DNA of 64,000 nt from Caloramator quimbayensis. Its GTDB lineage: Bacteria; Bacillota; Clostridia; Clostridiales; Caloramatoraceae. Positions 8,340-15,858 of the stretch are shown here, piece after piece. A program made the position numbers and the translations under genes. Where the stretch lies: assembly GCF_900167605.1 (NCBI RefSeq), contig NZ_FUYH01000010.1, positions 46,263 to 110,262 on the forward strand, read 5' to 3'. The notes under the pieces were generated by a model. It worked only from the letters and a program-made list of their open reading frames with translations. It did no database searches and had not been told where the DNA came from. Each line of letters begins with the position of its first letter. Position 1 is the first letter of the stretch.

Positions 8340-9198
8340 TTTTTATAGTTTTTCTCCTATATCAGCAAAAATTGCACAAAAAGCTCTTTGCAGTATGCTT
8401 TATGAGGTTAGCACAAGCCCCTCTCCGGGGCTTGTATCTCCTGTATCAAAGGGCTGCCATAACGATATGGATTATTTTACCTTTTTAATAAGCACATCCT
8501 CTATTGCCTACTATTTACCTTTATTTATAGAAATAGGTATTAAATGTGAAGATGATGTTTTAAAAAGTATAAGAGAAGTGGGAAAGCAAGCTGAAGAGGA
8601 AATGCTTAGGGAAACGGAAGGAGTTAACACCCAAAGGGGGCTTTTGTTTTTAATAGGAGTTTTATGTGGTGCTGCTGGAGTTTGCATTAAAAAATCCCTC
8701 GCCTTTAACAGATATAACCTATCGGAGCAGTGCTCCATAATCTGCAAAGATATAGTTAAAAATGAGCTTTTAAATATAGACAGAACAAAAAAGCTTACCA
8801 ATGGAGAAAGACTGTATTTAGAATATAAAGTTACAGGAATAAGGGGAGAGGTTGAAAAGGGGCTTCCAACGGTTATTAATACTGCTCTCCCATCCCTTGA
8901 GGATGCTTTAAATTATGGGCTTAATATTAATGATGCCCTGAGCCATACCCTTATAAGTATAATGAGCTGTGTAGAGGATACTACTGTTATAAATAGATGC
9001 AAAATGCAAGGGATTTATACCATGAGAAACTTATCTAAAAAGGCATTAGAGCTTGGAGGAATGAAAAGCAAAGAAGGAAGAGAATTTGTAAAATATATGG
9101 AGGATGTTTTTGTAAAAGAAAATATAAGCCCCGGAGGTGCGGCAGATTTACTTGCAGCTGCACACTTTATATATCAGCTTGAAAATATGGAGGAATAG
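8332..9198 (+). CDS. citG: Triphosphoribosyl-dephospho-CoA synthase CitG
   Basis: CitG makes the precursor of the lyase prosthetic group, triphosphoribosyl-dephospho-CoA, from ATP and dephospho-CoA. Family features are LYEVSTSPSPGLVSPVSKGCHNDMDYFTF near the N terminus, LRETEGVNTQRGLLF (about 90-104) and the late SPGGAADLLAA motif. Of three possible starts (GTG 8320, ATG 8326, ATG 8332) the last has the best spacing from AAAGGTG; it overlaps the citX stop. It completes the maturation set citC-citX-citG for the upstream lyase. Confidence 0.88.
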   Translation: MHNFYSFSPISAKIAQKALCSMLYEVSTSPSPGLVSPVSKGCHNDMDYFTFLISTSSIAYYLPLFIEIGIKCEDDVLKSIREVGKQAEEEMLRETEGVNTQRGLLFLIGVLCGAAGVCIKKSLAFNRYNLSEQCSIICKDIVKNELLNIDRTKKLTNGERLYLEYKVTGIRGEVEKGLPTVINTALPSLEDALNYGLNINDALSHTLISIMSCVEDTTVINRCKMQGIYTMRNLSKKALELGGMKSKEGREFVKYMEDVFVKENISPGGAADLLAAAHFIYQLENMEE

Positions 9199-9199
9199 T

Positions 9200-10117
9200 A
9201 TGAAGAAGCTTCTTGATGTTATAATTCAAAACAACAGGCACTATACTGAAGAGGGAAGCGTTGCAAGCTATATACCTGAACTTGAAAAAGCAGATAAAAA
9301 CGCTTTAGGTATCTGCGTCGTAACTCTCGACGGAGAGGAATACTTTGCAGGGGATTATGAAACAAAATTTACTATACAGAGCATATCAAAGGTAATCTCG
9401 CTTATGCTTGCGCTTCTTGACAATGGAAGGGAATATGTTTTTTCTAAAGTTGGCATGGAACCAACAGCAGAGACCTTTAACTCAATAAGCAATCTTGAAA
9501 CAAGGAACCCTCATAAACCTTTAAATCCAATGATTAATTCCGGTGCAATTGCAACGGTTTCAATGATTTCAGGACAGGATTCTAATGAGATGTTTGGAAG
9601 GATACTTAAATTTGCAAGAAAAATAACTGGGAATCCTTCTTTAAATCTAAATGAGGATGTATATCTGTCAGAAAAGGCAACAGGTCATAGAAACAGGTCT
9701 CTTGCTTATTTTATGAAAAGCACTAAAGTAATAGAGCAGGATGTAGAAGAGGTTTTAGATGTATATTTTAAGCAATGCTCTATAGAAGCAACCTGCAGGG
9801 ATATTGCAAGAATAGGGGCAATGCTTGCAAACGATGGTATACTTCCATGGACGGGAGAGAGGGTTATACCAAGAAACGTTGCAAGGATTGTAAAGACAAT
9901 AATGGTTACCTGCGGCATGTATGATGCTTCTGGAGAGTTTGCAGTAAACGTAGGAATACCTGCAAAAAGCGGGGTTGGAGGAGGCATATTAACAGCTGTT
10001 CCTAAAAGGATGGGTATAGGAGTTGTAGGTCCTTCCCTTGATAAAAAGGGAAATTCAATTGGGGGAGTAAAAGTATTAGAAGAGCTTTCAAGGGAGCTTG
10101 ATCTTAGCATATTTTAA
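9200..10117 (+). CDS. glsA: Glutaminase A
   Basis: Serine-dependent glutaminase (305 residues), hydrolysing glutamine to glutamate and ammonia. The beta-lactamase-like SxxK catalytic pair is seen as S61-I-S-K64 in KFTIQSISKVI, followed by NPMINSGAIAT and KSGVGGGIL further on. ATG 9200 follows the citG stop at once (one base) and has GGAGG-like sequence upstream; the longer in-frame reading from 9137 lies within citG. As last gene of the run it would feed glutamate into the methylaspartate route, which supports the catabolic reading of the cluster. Confidence 0.93.
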   Translation: MKKLLDVIIQNNRHYTEEGSVASYIPELEKADKNALGICVVTLDGEEYFAGDYETKFTIQSISKVISLMLALLDNGREYVFSKVGMEPTAETFNSISNLETRNPHKPLNPMINSGAIATVSMISGQDSNEMFGRILKFARKITGNPSLNLNEDVYLSEKATGHRNRSLAYFMKSTKVIEQDVEEVLDVYFKQCSIEATCRDIARIGAMLANDGILPWTGERVIPRNVARIVKTIMVTCGMYDASGEFAVNVGIPAKSGVGGGILTAVPKRMGIGVVGPSLDKKGNSIGGVKVLEELSRELDLSIF

Positions 10118-10124
10118 ACAGCCT

Positions 10125-10163
10125 TTTTGATGTTTTATTCTGTAGTGGAATAAAACATCAAAA
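10125..10163 (+). terminator. Hairpin after glsA
   Basis: A 16-bp perfect stem (10125-10140 with 10148-10163; arms read ttttgatgttttattc and its complement) with a 7-base loop lies just after the glutaminase stop. The 3' side has only a weak T-run, so it may act as an mRNA end or processing signal rather than a classic intrinsic terminator. Confidence 0.6.
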
Positions 10164-10231
10164 TAATTATGTAAATAACAGATAGTGGCTATTGAATTTT
10201 TTTGAATTTGTATTATAATAATTTATGTAGT

Positions 10232-10305
10232 GCAGGTGTAACTCAATGGTAGAGTTCTGGCTTCCCAAGCCAGCTACGCGGGTTCGATTCCCGTCACCTG
10301 CTCCA
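10232..10305 (+). tRNA. tRNA-Gly(CCC)
   Basis: A complete cloverleaf: acceptor GCAGGTG (10232-10238) pairs with CACCTGC (10295-10301), anticodon stem CTGGC/GCCAG encloses loop TTCCCAA with anticodon CCC, the T-loop is GGTTCGATTCC, and CCA is encoded (10303-10305). It reads GGG glycine codons. It stands alone between glsA and the HD-GYP gene. Confidence 0.95.
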
Positions 10306-10563
10306 TTTTATTTTTTGAGCTTATTTTGCTTTTCATAATGTCCAATTTTTATAAATCATAAAATAAATTCTGAGAAGCCGCCAATGATGTATCCCTTACC
10401 ATCAAGTCAAAAAACATATCATTTATAGAAAATACCTTAATTAATAAATATTTGTTAATTCCAATCGAATTTTGTTTATTTTTTGAATTGTACTTGAAAT
10501 GTTAATAAAAAAATCATAAAATTATAGGTGAGATTGTTTAAATTTGGCTAAAGAGGTGCAAAG

Positions 10564-11625
10564 ATGCGGCTTATAAGTTTGGAGAGAGCAAAGGCAGGGG
10601 ATATCCTTGCACAGAGAATATTTGGAGTAGATGGATGCTTGCTGCTAAGAGAAGGTGTCGCTTTAAATAACAAATATATAAACAAGCTTATTGACTTAGG
10701 TATCGTATATGTCTATATTGAAGATGGGAATCTTGAAGATATAAAACCTTTAGATCCAGAGTTTCTTGAAGTGAAAACTGAGGCTATTAAATCCTTATCT
10801 AAGGTGTTTTCAAAGATTCAGCATACAGGTTCAGTTGACATAAAAAATACATTAAGCGCAATTACTGACATAGTTGAATATTTAATAGAGAACAAAGAAA
10901 TCAATTCTACATACCTTCTTGAACTAAAAACCTTTGATAATTATACATATATTCATTCTTTAAATACATGTGTGCTTTCCCTTTTCTATGGAGTTCAAAT
11001 GTCCTATTCAAAGCCTATGCTTATGGATTTGGGGGCAGGTGCGCTTTTGCATGATATTGGAAAGACAAAAATACCTGTTGAGATTATAAACAAAAACGGA
11101 AAACTTACTGATAACGAATATGATATAATGAAAACCCACCCAGAGCTTGGATATGAAATGGTAAAGAATATTGATTATATAAACGAGAGAGGAAAAACTA
11201 TAGTACTTGAACACCATGAAAGGATAGACGGGAGGGGTTATCCCTTTGGACTCAAGGGAGATAAAATATCAAAATATGGGAGAATAGCCTGCATTAGTGA
11301 TGTATATGATGCAATAGTAAGTGACAGGGTATATAGGAAGGGATTTGCAGCAAACGAAGCCTATGAATTTATACTTGCTAATGGCGGTACTTTTTTTGAT
11401 ATTGAGCTTGTTAATATATTTAGAAACAATTTTTCTCTCTATCCTTTAGGAGCATGCGTTAGGCTTTCTAATGGGATTGAGGGCTTTGTCGTTGGTCATA
11501 ACAAGGGATTCCCTGATAGGCCTACAGTTAGAATTTTATATGATGAAAAGGGCAGGAAAATATCCCCCTACGAAATAAATCTTGTTGAAACAATAGATAT
11601 TGGAATAGAAAGCTTGGTAATATAA
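10564..11625 (+). CDS. HD-GYP domain protein, putative cyclic-di-GMP phosphodiesterase
   Basis: A 353-residue soluble protein. An N-terminal region of about 100 residues is followed by an HD-GYP domain: LLHDIGKTKIP (about residue 160), HHERIDGRGYPFGLKGDKI (about 218-236) and ISDVYDAIVSDRVYRKG. These hold the metal-binding HD residues and the GYP motif of cyclic-dinucleotide phosphodiesterases. No receiver or membrane domain is visible, so the input signal is unknown. GAGGTG lies before the ATG. It is a single-gene unit ending in a bidirectional terminator shared with the opposite gene. Function is inferred from family; no substrate is shown. Confidence 0.88.
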   Translation: MRLISLERAKAGDILAQRIFGVDGCLLLREGVALNNKYINKLIDLGIVYVYIEDGNLEDIKPLDPEFLEVKTEAIKSLSKVFSKIQHTGSVDIKNTLSAITDIVEYLIENKEINSTYLLELKTFDNYTYIHSLNTCVLSLFYGVQMSYSKPMLMDLGAGALLHDIGKTKIPVEIINKNGKLTDNEYDIMKTHPELGYEMVKNIDYINERGKTIVLEHHERIDGRGYPFGLKGDKISKYGRIACISDVYDAIVSDRVYRKGFAANEAYEFILANGGTFFDIELVNIFRNNFSLYPLGACVRLSNGIEGFVVGHNKGFPDRPTVRILYDEKGRKISPYEINLVETIDIGIESLVI

Positions 11626-11628
11626 ATT

Positions 11629-11664
11629 AAAGGGCTTTTCGTTGTATTGTATGAAAAGCCCTTT
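11629..11664. terminator. Bidirectional terminator between convergent genes
   Basis: AAAGGGCTTTTC (11629-11640) pairs perfectly with GAAAAGCCCTTT (11653-11664) around a 12-base loop. It separates the end of the HD-GYP gene and the end of the minus-strand DUF3842 gene and overlaps the latter's stop codon. Confidence 0.85.
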
Positions 11665-12073
11665 ATGATGACTTTATTTCATTTATAATTTCCTCAATAA
11701 AATCGTTTATCTGCATATCTTTAACTCCTGGTATGTAAAGGCCGTGTTTGTTAAAGGGAATAAGGTATTTTCGGCATTCTGCACTAAATACAGCTTCAGC
11801 AATAACAGGTGTTACTTCTCCAAGCATGCTGTTTGGGCATACGATTCCTATCGGTCCAATTATACAGTCAAGCTTTGCGTTTTTGCAGCAAAAGCATATT
11901 GCGTTTTCACCGCTTGCACCTTCGCTTGCACCTGATTTTACCATGTTTGCTGTTGCATAAGCGTTTGTACCTAAGGCGATTATTTCGATGCTGCCGTCTA
12001 AAGATTTTCTTATTCTTTCTATTATTGTCTTTCCAAGGCCTCCGCCTTGACCATCTATAACCGCAATTTTCAT
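11663..12073 (-). CDS. DUF3842 family protein
   Basis: A 136-residue protein starting MKIAVIDGQGGGLGKTIIE, a nucleotide-binding-like N terminus, with a central cysteine cluster CFCCKNAKLDC (about 73-83) and GPIGIVCPNSMLGEVTP. It resembles DUF3842, a family of unknown function in clostridia. The start at 12073 is supported by GGAGG five bases upstream; an upstream in-frame ATG at 12085 would overlap that site. The cysteines suggest a metal or iron-sulfur cluster, but that is inference. Confidence 0.75.
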   Translation of the reverse strand: MKIAVIDGQGGGLGKTIIERIRKSLDGSIEIIALGTNAYATANMVKSGASEGASGENAICFCCKNAKLDCIIGPIGIVCPNSMLGEVTPVIAEAVFSAECRKYLIPFNKHGLYIPGVKDMQINDFIEEIINEIKSS

Positions 12074-12162
12074 ATAATCCTCCAAATCGTGTTTTATTAA
12101 TTGTTTATAATTTAATTATAATTTCTTTATATTAGATTTTCAAACTTAAATAATAAAATAAA

Positions 12163-12185
12163 ATCCGGATTATATTAATCCGGAT
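12163..12185. repeat. Perfect palindrome, ATCCGGATTA arms
   Basis: A 10-bp perfect inverted repeat (12163-12172 with 12176-12185) around a 3-base centre. On the minus strand it is followed by a T-rich stretch and could stop antisense transcription. It lies upstream of the DUF3842 gene and could also be a binding site. The rest of 12186-12360 is AT-rich with nothing recognisable. Confidence 0.4.
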
Positions 12186-12365
12186 ATGGGGAATTAAATA
12201 ACGTGAATATGTGCCAAAACATAGGCTAACATATTTTATATATTAAGTCAATAAATATAGCAAATATTAATAAATAATTTTTTAATTTAATTGTTAAATA
12301 ATTTAAGAAATAAAAATTATTTATATAGAATATATTTTAAATAGAGCATTAATAGGAAGATTTAT

Positions 12366-12659
12366 ATGGATAAATTATTAATAATTGCACTTTTTACAGA
12401 GTCCATCTGGGAGACTATTAAACTAATAAAAAAGGAAAAGGGAATCAATACTGATAGAATAGGAGCTATAGTAGTAGGAATTTTAATATGCGTATTGGCA
12501 AAGGTAGATTTATTTAAGCTCTTTGGGGTTAATCTCAGTATAGAGTATTTAGGATATATTCTTACTGGATTTATTGTAAGCAGGGGTTCTAATTTTCTGC
12601 ATGACCTTCTTGGAAGCGTGGATAGAATTTATCAAAATCAAAAAAACATATCTAAGTAA
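12366..12659 (+). CDS. Small membrane protein of unknown function
   Basis: A 97-residue protein with two hydrophobic stretches (about residues 35-47 and 60-73), IGAIVVGILICVLAKVDLF and LGYILTGFIVSRGS, and a charged linker IKKEKGINTDR. An AGGAAG ribosome site precedes the ATG. I do not recognise a family; the size and two-helix layout resemble holin-like or small clostridial membrane proteins, but this is not enough to assign a role. It is followed 62 bases later by the Dabb protein gene, which may share the transcript. Confidence 0.55.
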   Translation: MDKLLIIALFTESIWETIKLIKKEKGINTDRIGAIVVGILICVLAKVDLFKLFGVNLSIEYLGYILTGFIVSRGSNFLHDLLGSVDRIYQNQKNISK

Positions 12660-12721
12660 AATTTATATATATTGTAAGAATAATAAACAAAGGTTAAAAT
12701 AATTTTGGAGGTGATATTACT

Positions 12722-13024
12722 ATGATAAAACATATTGTTGCATGGAAACTTAAAGACGAAGCAGAAGGAAATAAGAAATGTGAAAATGCAAAAATAATTA
12801 AGGAAAGGCTCGAAGCATTAAGGAACATTATAACTGAAATTAAAAATATAGAAGTAGGGATTAACATCAATGATTCAAGTTCTGCCTATGATGTTGTTCT
12901 ATATTCTGAATTTGAGACTCTAAATGATTTAGAGAAGTATCAAAAACATCCTGAACATGTTAAAATAGCTGAATTTATTGGAAAGATAAGAGAAGATAGA
13001 ATAGTAGTTGATTATGAGGCTTAA
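12722..13024 (+). CDS. Dabb (stress-responsive A/B barrel) domain protein
   Basis: A 100-residue protein filling a single Dabb domain: it opens MIKHIVAWKLKD and has the typical YDVVLYSEFETLNDLEKYQKHPEH stretch (about 57-79). Such ferredoxin-like-fold proteins form dimers; biochemical roles vary and none can be assigned here. GGAGGTGATATT precedes the ATG. A terminator hairpin starts nine bases after the stop. Confidence 0.85.
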   Translation: MIKHIVAWKLKDEAEGNKKCENAKIIKERLEALRNIITEIKNIEVGININDSSSAYDVVLYSEFETLNDLEKYQKHPEHVKIAEFIGKIREDRIVVDYEA

Positions 13025-13031
13025 AATAAAA

Positions 13032-13073
13032 AATAAGTCCTGTTATTTGTTTTTGACAGGGCTTATTTTTTTT
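13032..13073 (+). terminator. Intrinsic terminator after the Dabb gene
   Basis: AATAAGTCCTGT (13032-13043) pairs with ACAGGGCTTATT (13056-13067, one wobble pair), followed by six or more T. The hairpin lies within the end of the small minus-strand ORF at 13043-13156, so it may serve both directions. Confidence 0.85.
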
Positions 13074-13156
13074 CTGCTTTCAATTTTTTCAATAGATTCT
13101 TCAAGACATTGTTCTATGACTTCTTTAGATATAATAAATATCTGTTTCTTATACAT
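13043..13156 (-). CDS. 37-residue small protein of unknown function
   Basis: A short ORF that begins with ATG after an excellent ribosome site, AAGGAGGTGAATTT, seven bases upstream. It encodes a charged peptide starting MYKKQIFIISKEVIEQ, with ESIEKIESRKK in the middle and ending SPVKNK. It could form one amphipathic helix; there is no signal peptide or recognised domain. The strong ribosome site is the main evidence that it is real. Its 3' end is made of the convergent terminator hairpin. A TACTTTTG-rich promoter-like stretch lies upstream. Confidence 0.5.
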   Translation of the reverse strand: MYKKQIFIISKEVIEQCLEESIEKIESRKKISPVKNK

Positions 13157-13456
13157 AAATTCACCTCCTTACAAAAGTACTAACATTGATACTTATTATA
13201 CCATTTTTAATATATTTAATATATTACAATTGTATAATAAAAACATTAAATAAATGTTAAAGTGAATTTAATTTTCTACATATATTACATTTTTTGCGCT
13301 TAATAAAGATTTTTGAATATTTACATATATTTTGTTCAAAAATCTGGATAATACAATGCTATAACCTTAAAAATGAGATTATTTTTAGATTGTTCAATTT
13401 GTATTAATCATTTTAGAGTAATAAAATATGAATTATGATTTTAGGAGGCGATGATT
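13157..13456. other. AT-rich intergenic region upstream of V-ATPase operon 1
   Basis: About 300 bases with no convincing ORF, RNA or repeat. It must contain the promoter of the first V-type ATPase operon (TTGTTC- and TATAA-like words are present but not in convincing spacing) and that of the small minus-strand gene. Confidence 0.4.
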
Positions 13457-13786
13457 ATGGATGTATCAATGGAAGAAGTAATAAAAAATATAATTCATAT
13501 CGATAAAAATGCAGCTGAATTGAAGAGAAACTTCGATAAAGAAATTGAAGATAGGAAAAAAAAGGTTAAGGAAGAAATTGAAAGTTTAAAGTGTGAAATT
13601 GTAGACAAGGAACTTGAAAGGATTAAAAGGCAGCAGGAGAACGAAATAGAAGAAACATTAAAAAATACAAAGGTTATGAAGGAAGCAGCCTATAAAGACT
13701 GCGAAGAAATGAAAATAAAATTTCAGCTTCAAAAGGATAAGTTAATTCAAGATATTTTTAATCACATTTTTAATCAATCAGCTTAA
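13457..13786 (+). CDS. V-type ATPase subunit H (AhaH-like), operon 1
   Basis: A 109-residue charged coiled-coil protein, matching the small H (stator) subunit that pairs with subunit E in archaeal-type ATPases. Heptad-like Lys/Glu-rich sequence runs from about residue 20 to 95. ATG 13457 is chosen because AGGAGG (13443-13448) lies eight bases before it; the in-frame ATG at 13451 is too close. It is the first gene of the H-C-I'-I-K-F-E-A-B-D operon. Assignment rests on position and composition more than on a motif. Confidence 0.75.
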   Translation: MDVSMEEVIKNIIHIDKNAAELKRNFDKEIEDRKKKVKEEIESLKCEIVDKELERIKRQQENEIEETLKNTKVMKEAAYKDCEEMKIKFQLQKDKLIQDIFNHIFNQSA

Positions 13787-13809
13787 AAGAGTTAAAGACA
13801 GGTGATTAT

Positions 13810-14856
13810 ATGAATAATGTTGTTAAGTTTTCAGCTGTAAATACAAAAATACAAAGCATGTCTGGAAAACTTCTTAAAGAAGAAGATTATAAAAAAATAA
13901 TAGCTTTAAAATCAACGAGGGAAATAGCAGCTTATTTAAGAGACAATACATTTTATGGAGAATTTTTTAAAGATATTGATTTATCAGATATCCACAGGGA
14001 TGAGCTTGAAAGGCATTTAAAACAAGGACTTATAAGCCATATGGATAAGCTTATACATTATTTTAACGGAAATTATAGGAGCTTTTTTAAATGCTTTTAT
14101 ATGAAATATGAGATATATGATTTGAAAAAGGCTGCAAGAATGATACACATTGATAAATCCTATTCAAATCTCAGGGAAAATTTAGTTTTTGCTGGTAAGT
14201 ACAGGTATATAGATGTTGAAGCTATTATAAAGGCTAAAAGCATTGCAGAAATAATATATGCTCTAAAGGATACTGTATATGAGCCTTTTTTGAAAAACCT
14301 TATAGACGGAAATGAAAAGGAGAGCCTCTTTAGGTTTGAGATGGCTCTTGACAGGGCGTTTTTCAGCGTTATGGAGGAGAACGTTAAAAAACTTGATAAA
14401 AGAGATCAGAGTGCTTTTTTTGAACTTTATGGCAGCTACATCGATATGCTAAATCTTCAATGGATATATAGAGGTAAAAAATATTATAACCTTACTCCTG
14501 AAGAACTTTTTAACTATACTATAAACCGAGGCTTAAAATTTAATTATGTTAAAATAAAAGAATTCTGCTACTCCAATAATATACAAGATTTTATAAACAA
14601 AACAAAAGATACTCCTTATTCTTTTATGTTTAAAGAAAATGAAACACAGGAAATTTTTATGGAAAGAAGAATGAATAGATATATGTATTTTAAAACAAAA
14701 TATGCAAAACAAAGATTTAAATTGGATTTATCTGTAGTTATAGCTTATATGGACTTAATAGAATTTGAAATAAAAGATATCATTTCAATGATAGAAAATG
14801 TAAGATACGGTATGAACTTTGAAGAAACAAAGAAATATTTAATTAAGGCTATATAA
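13810..14856 (+). CDS. ntpC: V-type ATPase subunit C (AC39/d-like), operon 1
   Basis: A 348-residue soluble subunit of the AC39/vATP-synthase C family, which caps the membrane rotor ring and connects it to the central stalk. The protein is mostly helical, with the repeated pattern MSGKLLKEEDYKKIIALKSTREIAAYL near the N terminus typical of the family. It shares low identity with the C subunit of the second operon (53847-54836), so the two operons are not recent copies of each other. It is 23 bases after subunit H. Confidence 0.88.
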   Translation: MNNVVKFSAVNTKIQSMSGKLLKEEDYKKIIALKSTREIAAYLRDNTFYGEFFKDIDLSDIHRDELERHLKQGLISHMDKLIHYFNGNYRSFFKCFYMKYEIYDLKKAARMIHIDKSYSNLRENLVFAGKYRYIDVEAIIKAKSIAEIIYALKDTVYEPFLKNLIDGNEKESLFRFEMALDRAFFSVMEENVKKLDKRDQSAFFELYGSYIDMLNLQWIYRGKKYYNLTPEELFNYTINRGLKFNYVKIKEFCYSNNIQDFINKTKDTPYSFMFKENETQEIFMERRMNRYMYFKTKYAKQRFKLDLSVVIAYMDLIEFEIKDIISMIENVRYGMNFEETKKYLIKAI

Positions 14857-14869
14857 CTGAGGTGATAAT

Positions 14870-15835
14870 ATGTTGCTTAAGAAAAAACAGGCAGTAAACA
14901 TTGTTGGATATATGGATGATATCGATGGTGTGCTTAGAAATTTAATTAAAAATGAATATTTTGATTTAGCAGATGCTAATAAAGAATTAAAAGAAAGAAT
15001 AAAGCTTCATTTAGATAATGTTAATGCGTCTGCAATAAACAGCCAAAGTAGCGGTTATGACCTCGATGATATTAAGCGAAAGCTTGATGCAATTATAAAG
15101 TTATTTGATTTAAAAAATAAAGAGTATAAAATGTCAGAAGATGAGGAGTATGAATTTAAAATTGAAGCTGAAAAAATAAATAAAATATATGATGAAGTTA
15201 TTGAGAAACATAATGCTCTTCAAAAGATAAATAATGAGTATGAAGATTTAAAGAAACTTAATGATTATTTATTGAATTTAAAAGATACAGATAAAAAATT
15301 AAAAGAATTGATAAATATGAGATATATAAAACTAAAAGCTGGTAAACTAATAAAATATAACATGGATAAAATTAAAAAGAACTATGAAAATATTCCTGCA
15401 ATTGTGTTTAAGATTTATGAAAATAAGAATGAAGCATTTATTTTGGTTTTAGTACCTGATGCTATGGAGATAGAAGTAAATAGAGCACTAAATTCGTTGA
15501 ATTTTGAGGAATACAAGATTGATATATCATGCTGCAATGATGAATCGGATTATTTTAATGAGCTTAATAATAAAATGGAATCTTTAAAAACAAAAATAGA
15601 AAGTTTAGATAAAGAGCTGCTTAATATTAAAAAGAATTATACTAATGATATTATGAAATATAAAACACATCTTGATTTGGAATTGTATATTTCAAGATAT
15701 AAATCAAATGTAGCGTGGATAAGCCAGTTCTTTTTTATAGCAGGGTATTTTCCTAAGAAGAAGAGAGAGATTATTGAAAAGCTGCTAAAACCATATAGCA
15801 GCAGGCTTATTATTGATTATTGTGATTTAAATTAA
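14870..15835 (+). CDS. Truncated V-type ATPase subunit I: cytosolic arm only
   Basis: A 321-residue protein that matches only the N-terminal soluble arm of subunit I. It parallels the next gene throughout: GYMDDIDGVLRNLI against GQMDEVDDVAKNII, KIKKNYENIPAIVFK against KLKKNYENISAIVFK, and FFFIAGYFPKKKR against FFYLTGWVPFFKKR. It ends just where the membrane domain would begin, with a normal stop, its own ribosome site (GAGGTGATA) and no degraded remnant after it. It therefore looks like an intact in-frame gene, not a frameshift. It may replace or add a peripheral stalk arm, but this is inference. Confidence 0.8.
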   Translation: MLLKKKQAVNIVGYMDDIDGVLRNLIKNEYFDLADANKELKERIKLHLDNVNASAINSQSSGYDLDDIKRKLDAIIKLFDLKNKEYKMSEDEEYEFKIEAEKINKIYDEVIEKHNALQKINNEYEDLKKLNDYLLNLKDTDKKLKELINMRYIKLKAGKLIKYNMDKIKKNYENIPAIVFKIYENKNEAFILVLVPDAMEIEVNRALNSLNFEEYKIDISCCNDESDYFNELNNKMESLKTKIESLDKELLNIKKNYTNDIMKYKTHLDLELYISRYKSNVAWISQFFFIAGYFPKKKREIIEKLLKPYSSRLIIDYCDLN

Positions 15836-15858
15836 AGTTAAAAGCTTGGGGTGGTAAG

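Noticed and set aside
10330..10480. Minus-strand open frame of about 50 codons between tRNA-Gly and the HD-GYP gene (contains FFDLMVRDTSLAAS)
   Set aside because: It has no ribosome site near a start codon and matches no family I know. A frame this short is expected by chance in AT-rich DNA, although a decayed gene end next to a tRNA cannot be excluded.
11744..12060. Three overlapping plus-strand ORFs opposite the DUF3842 gene
   Set aside because: All three overlap one another in different frames and lie antisense to a gene with a good ribosome site and family match.
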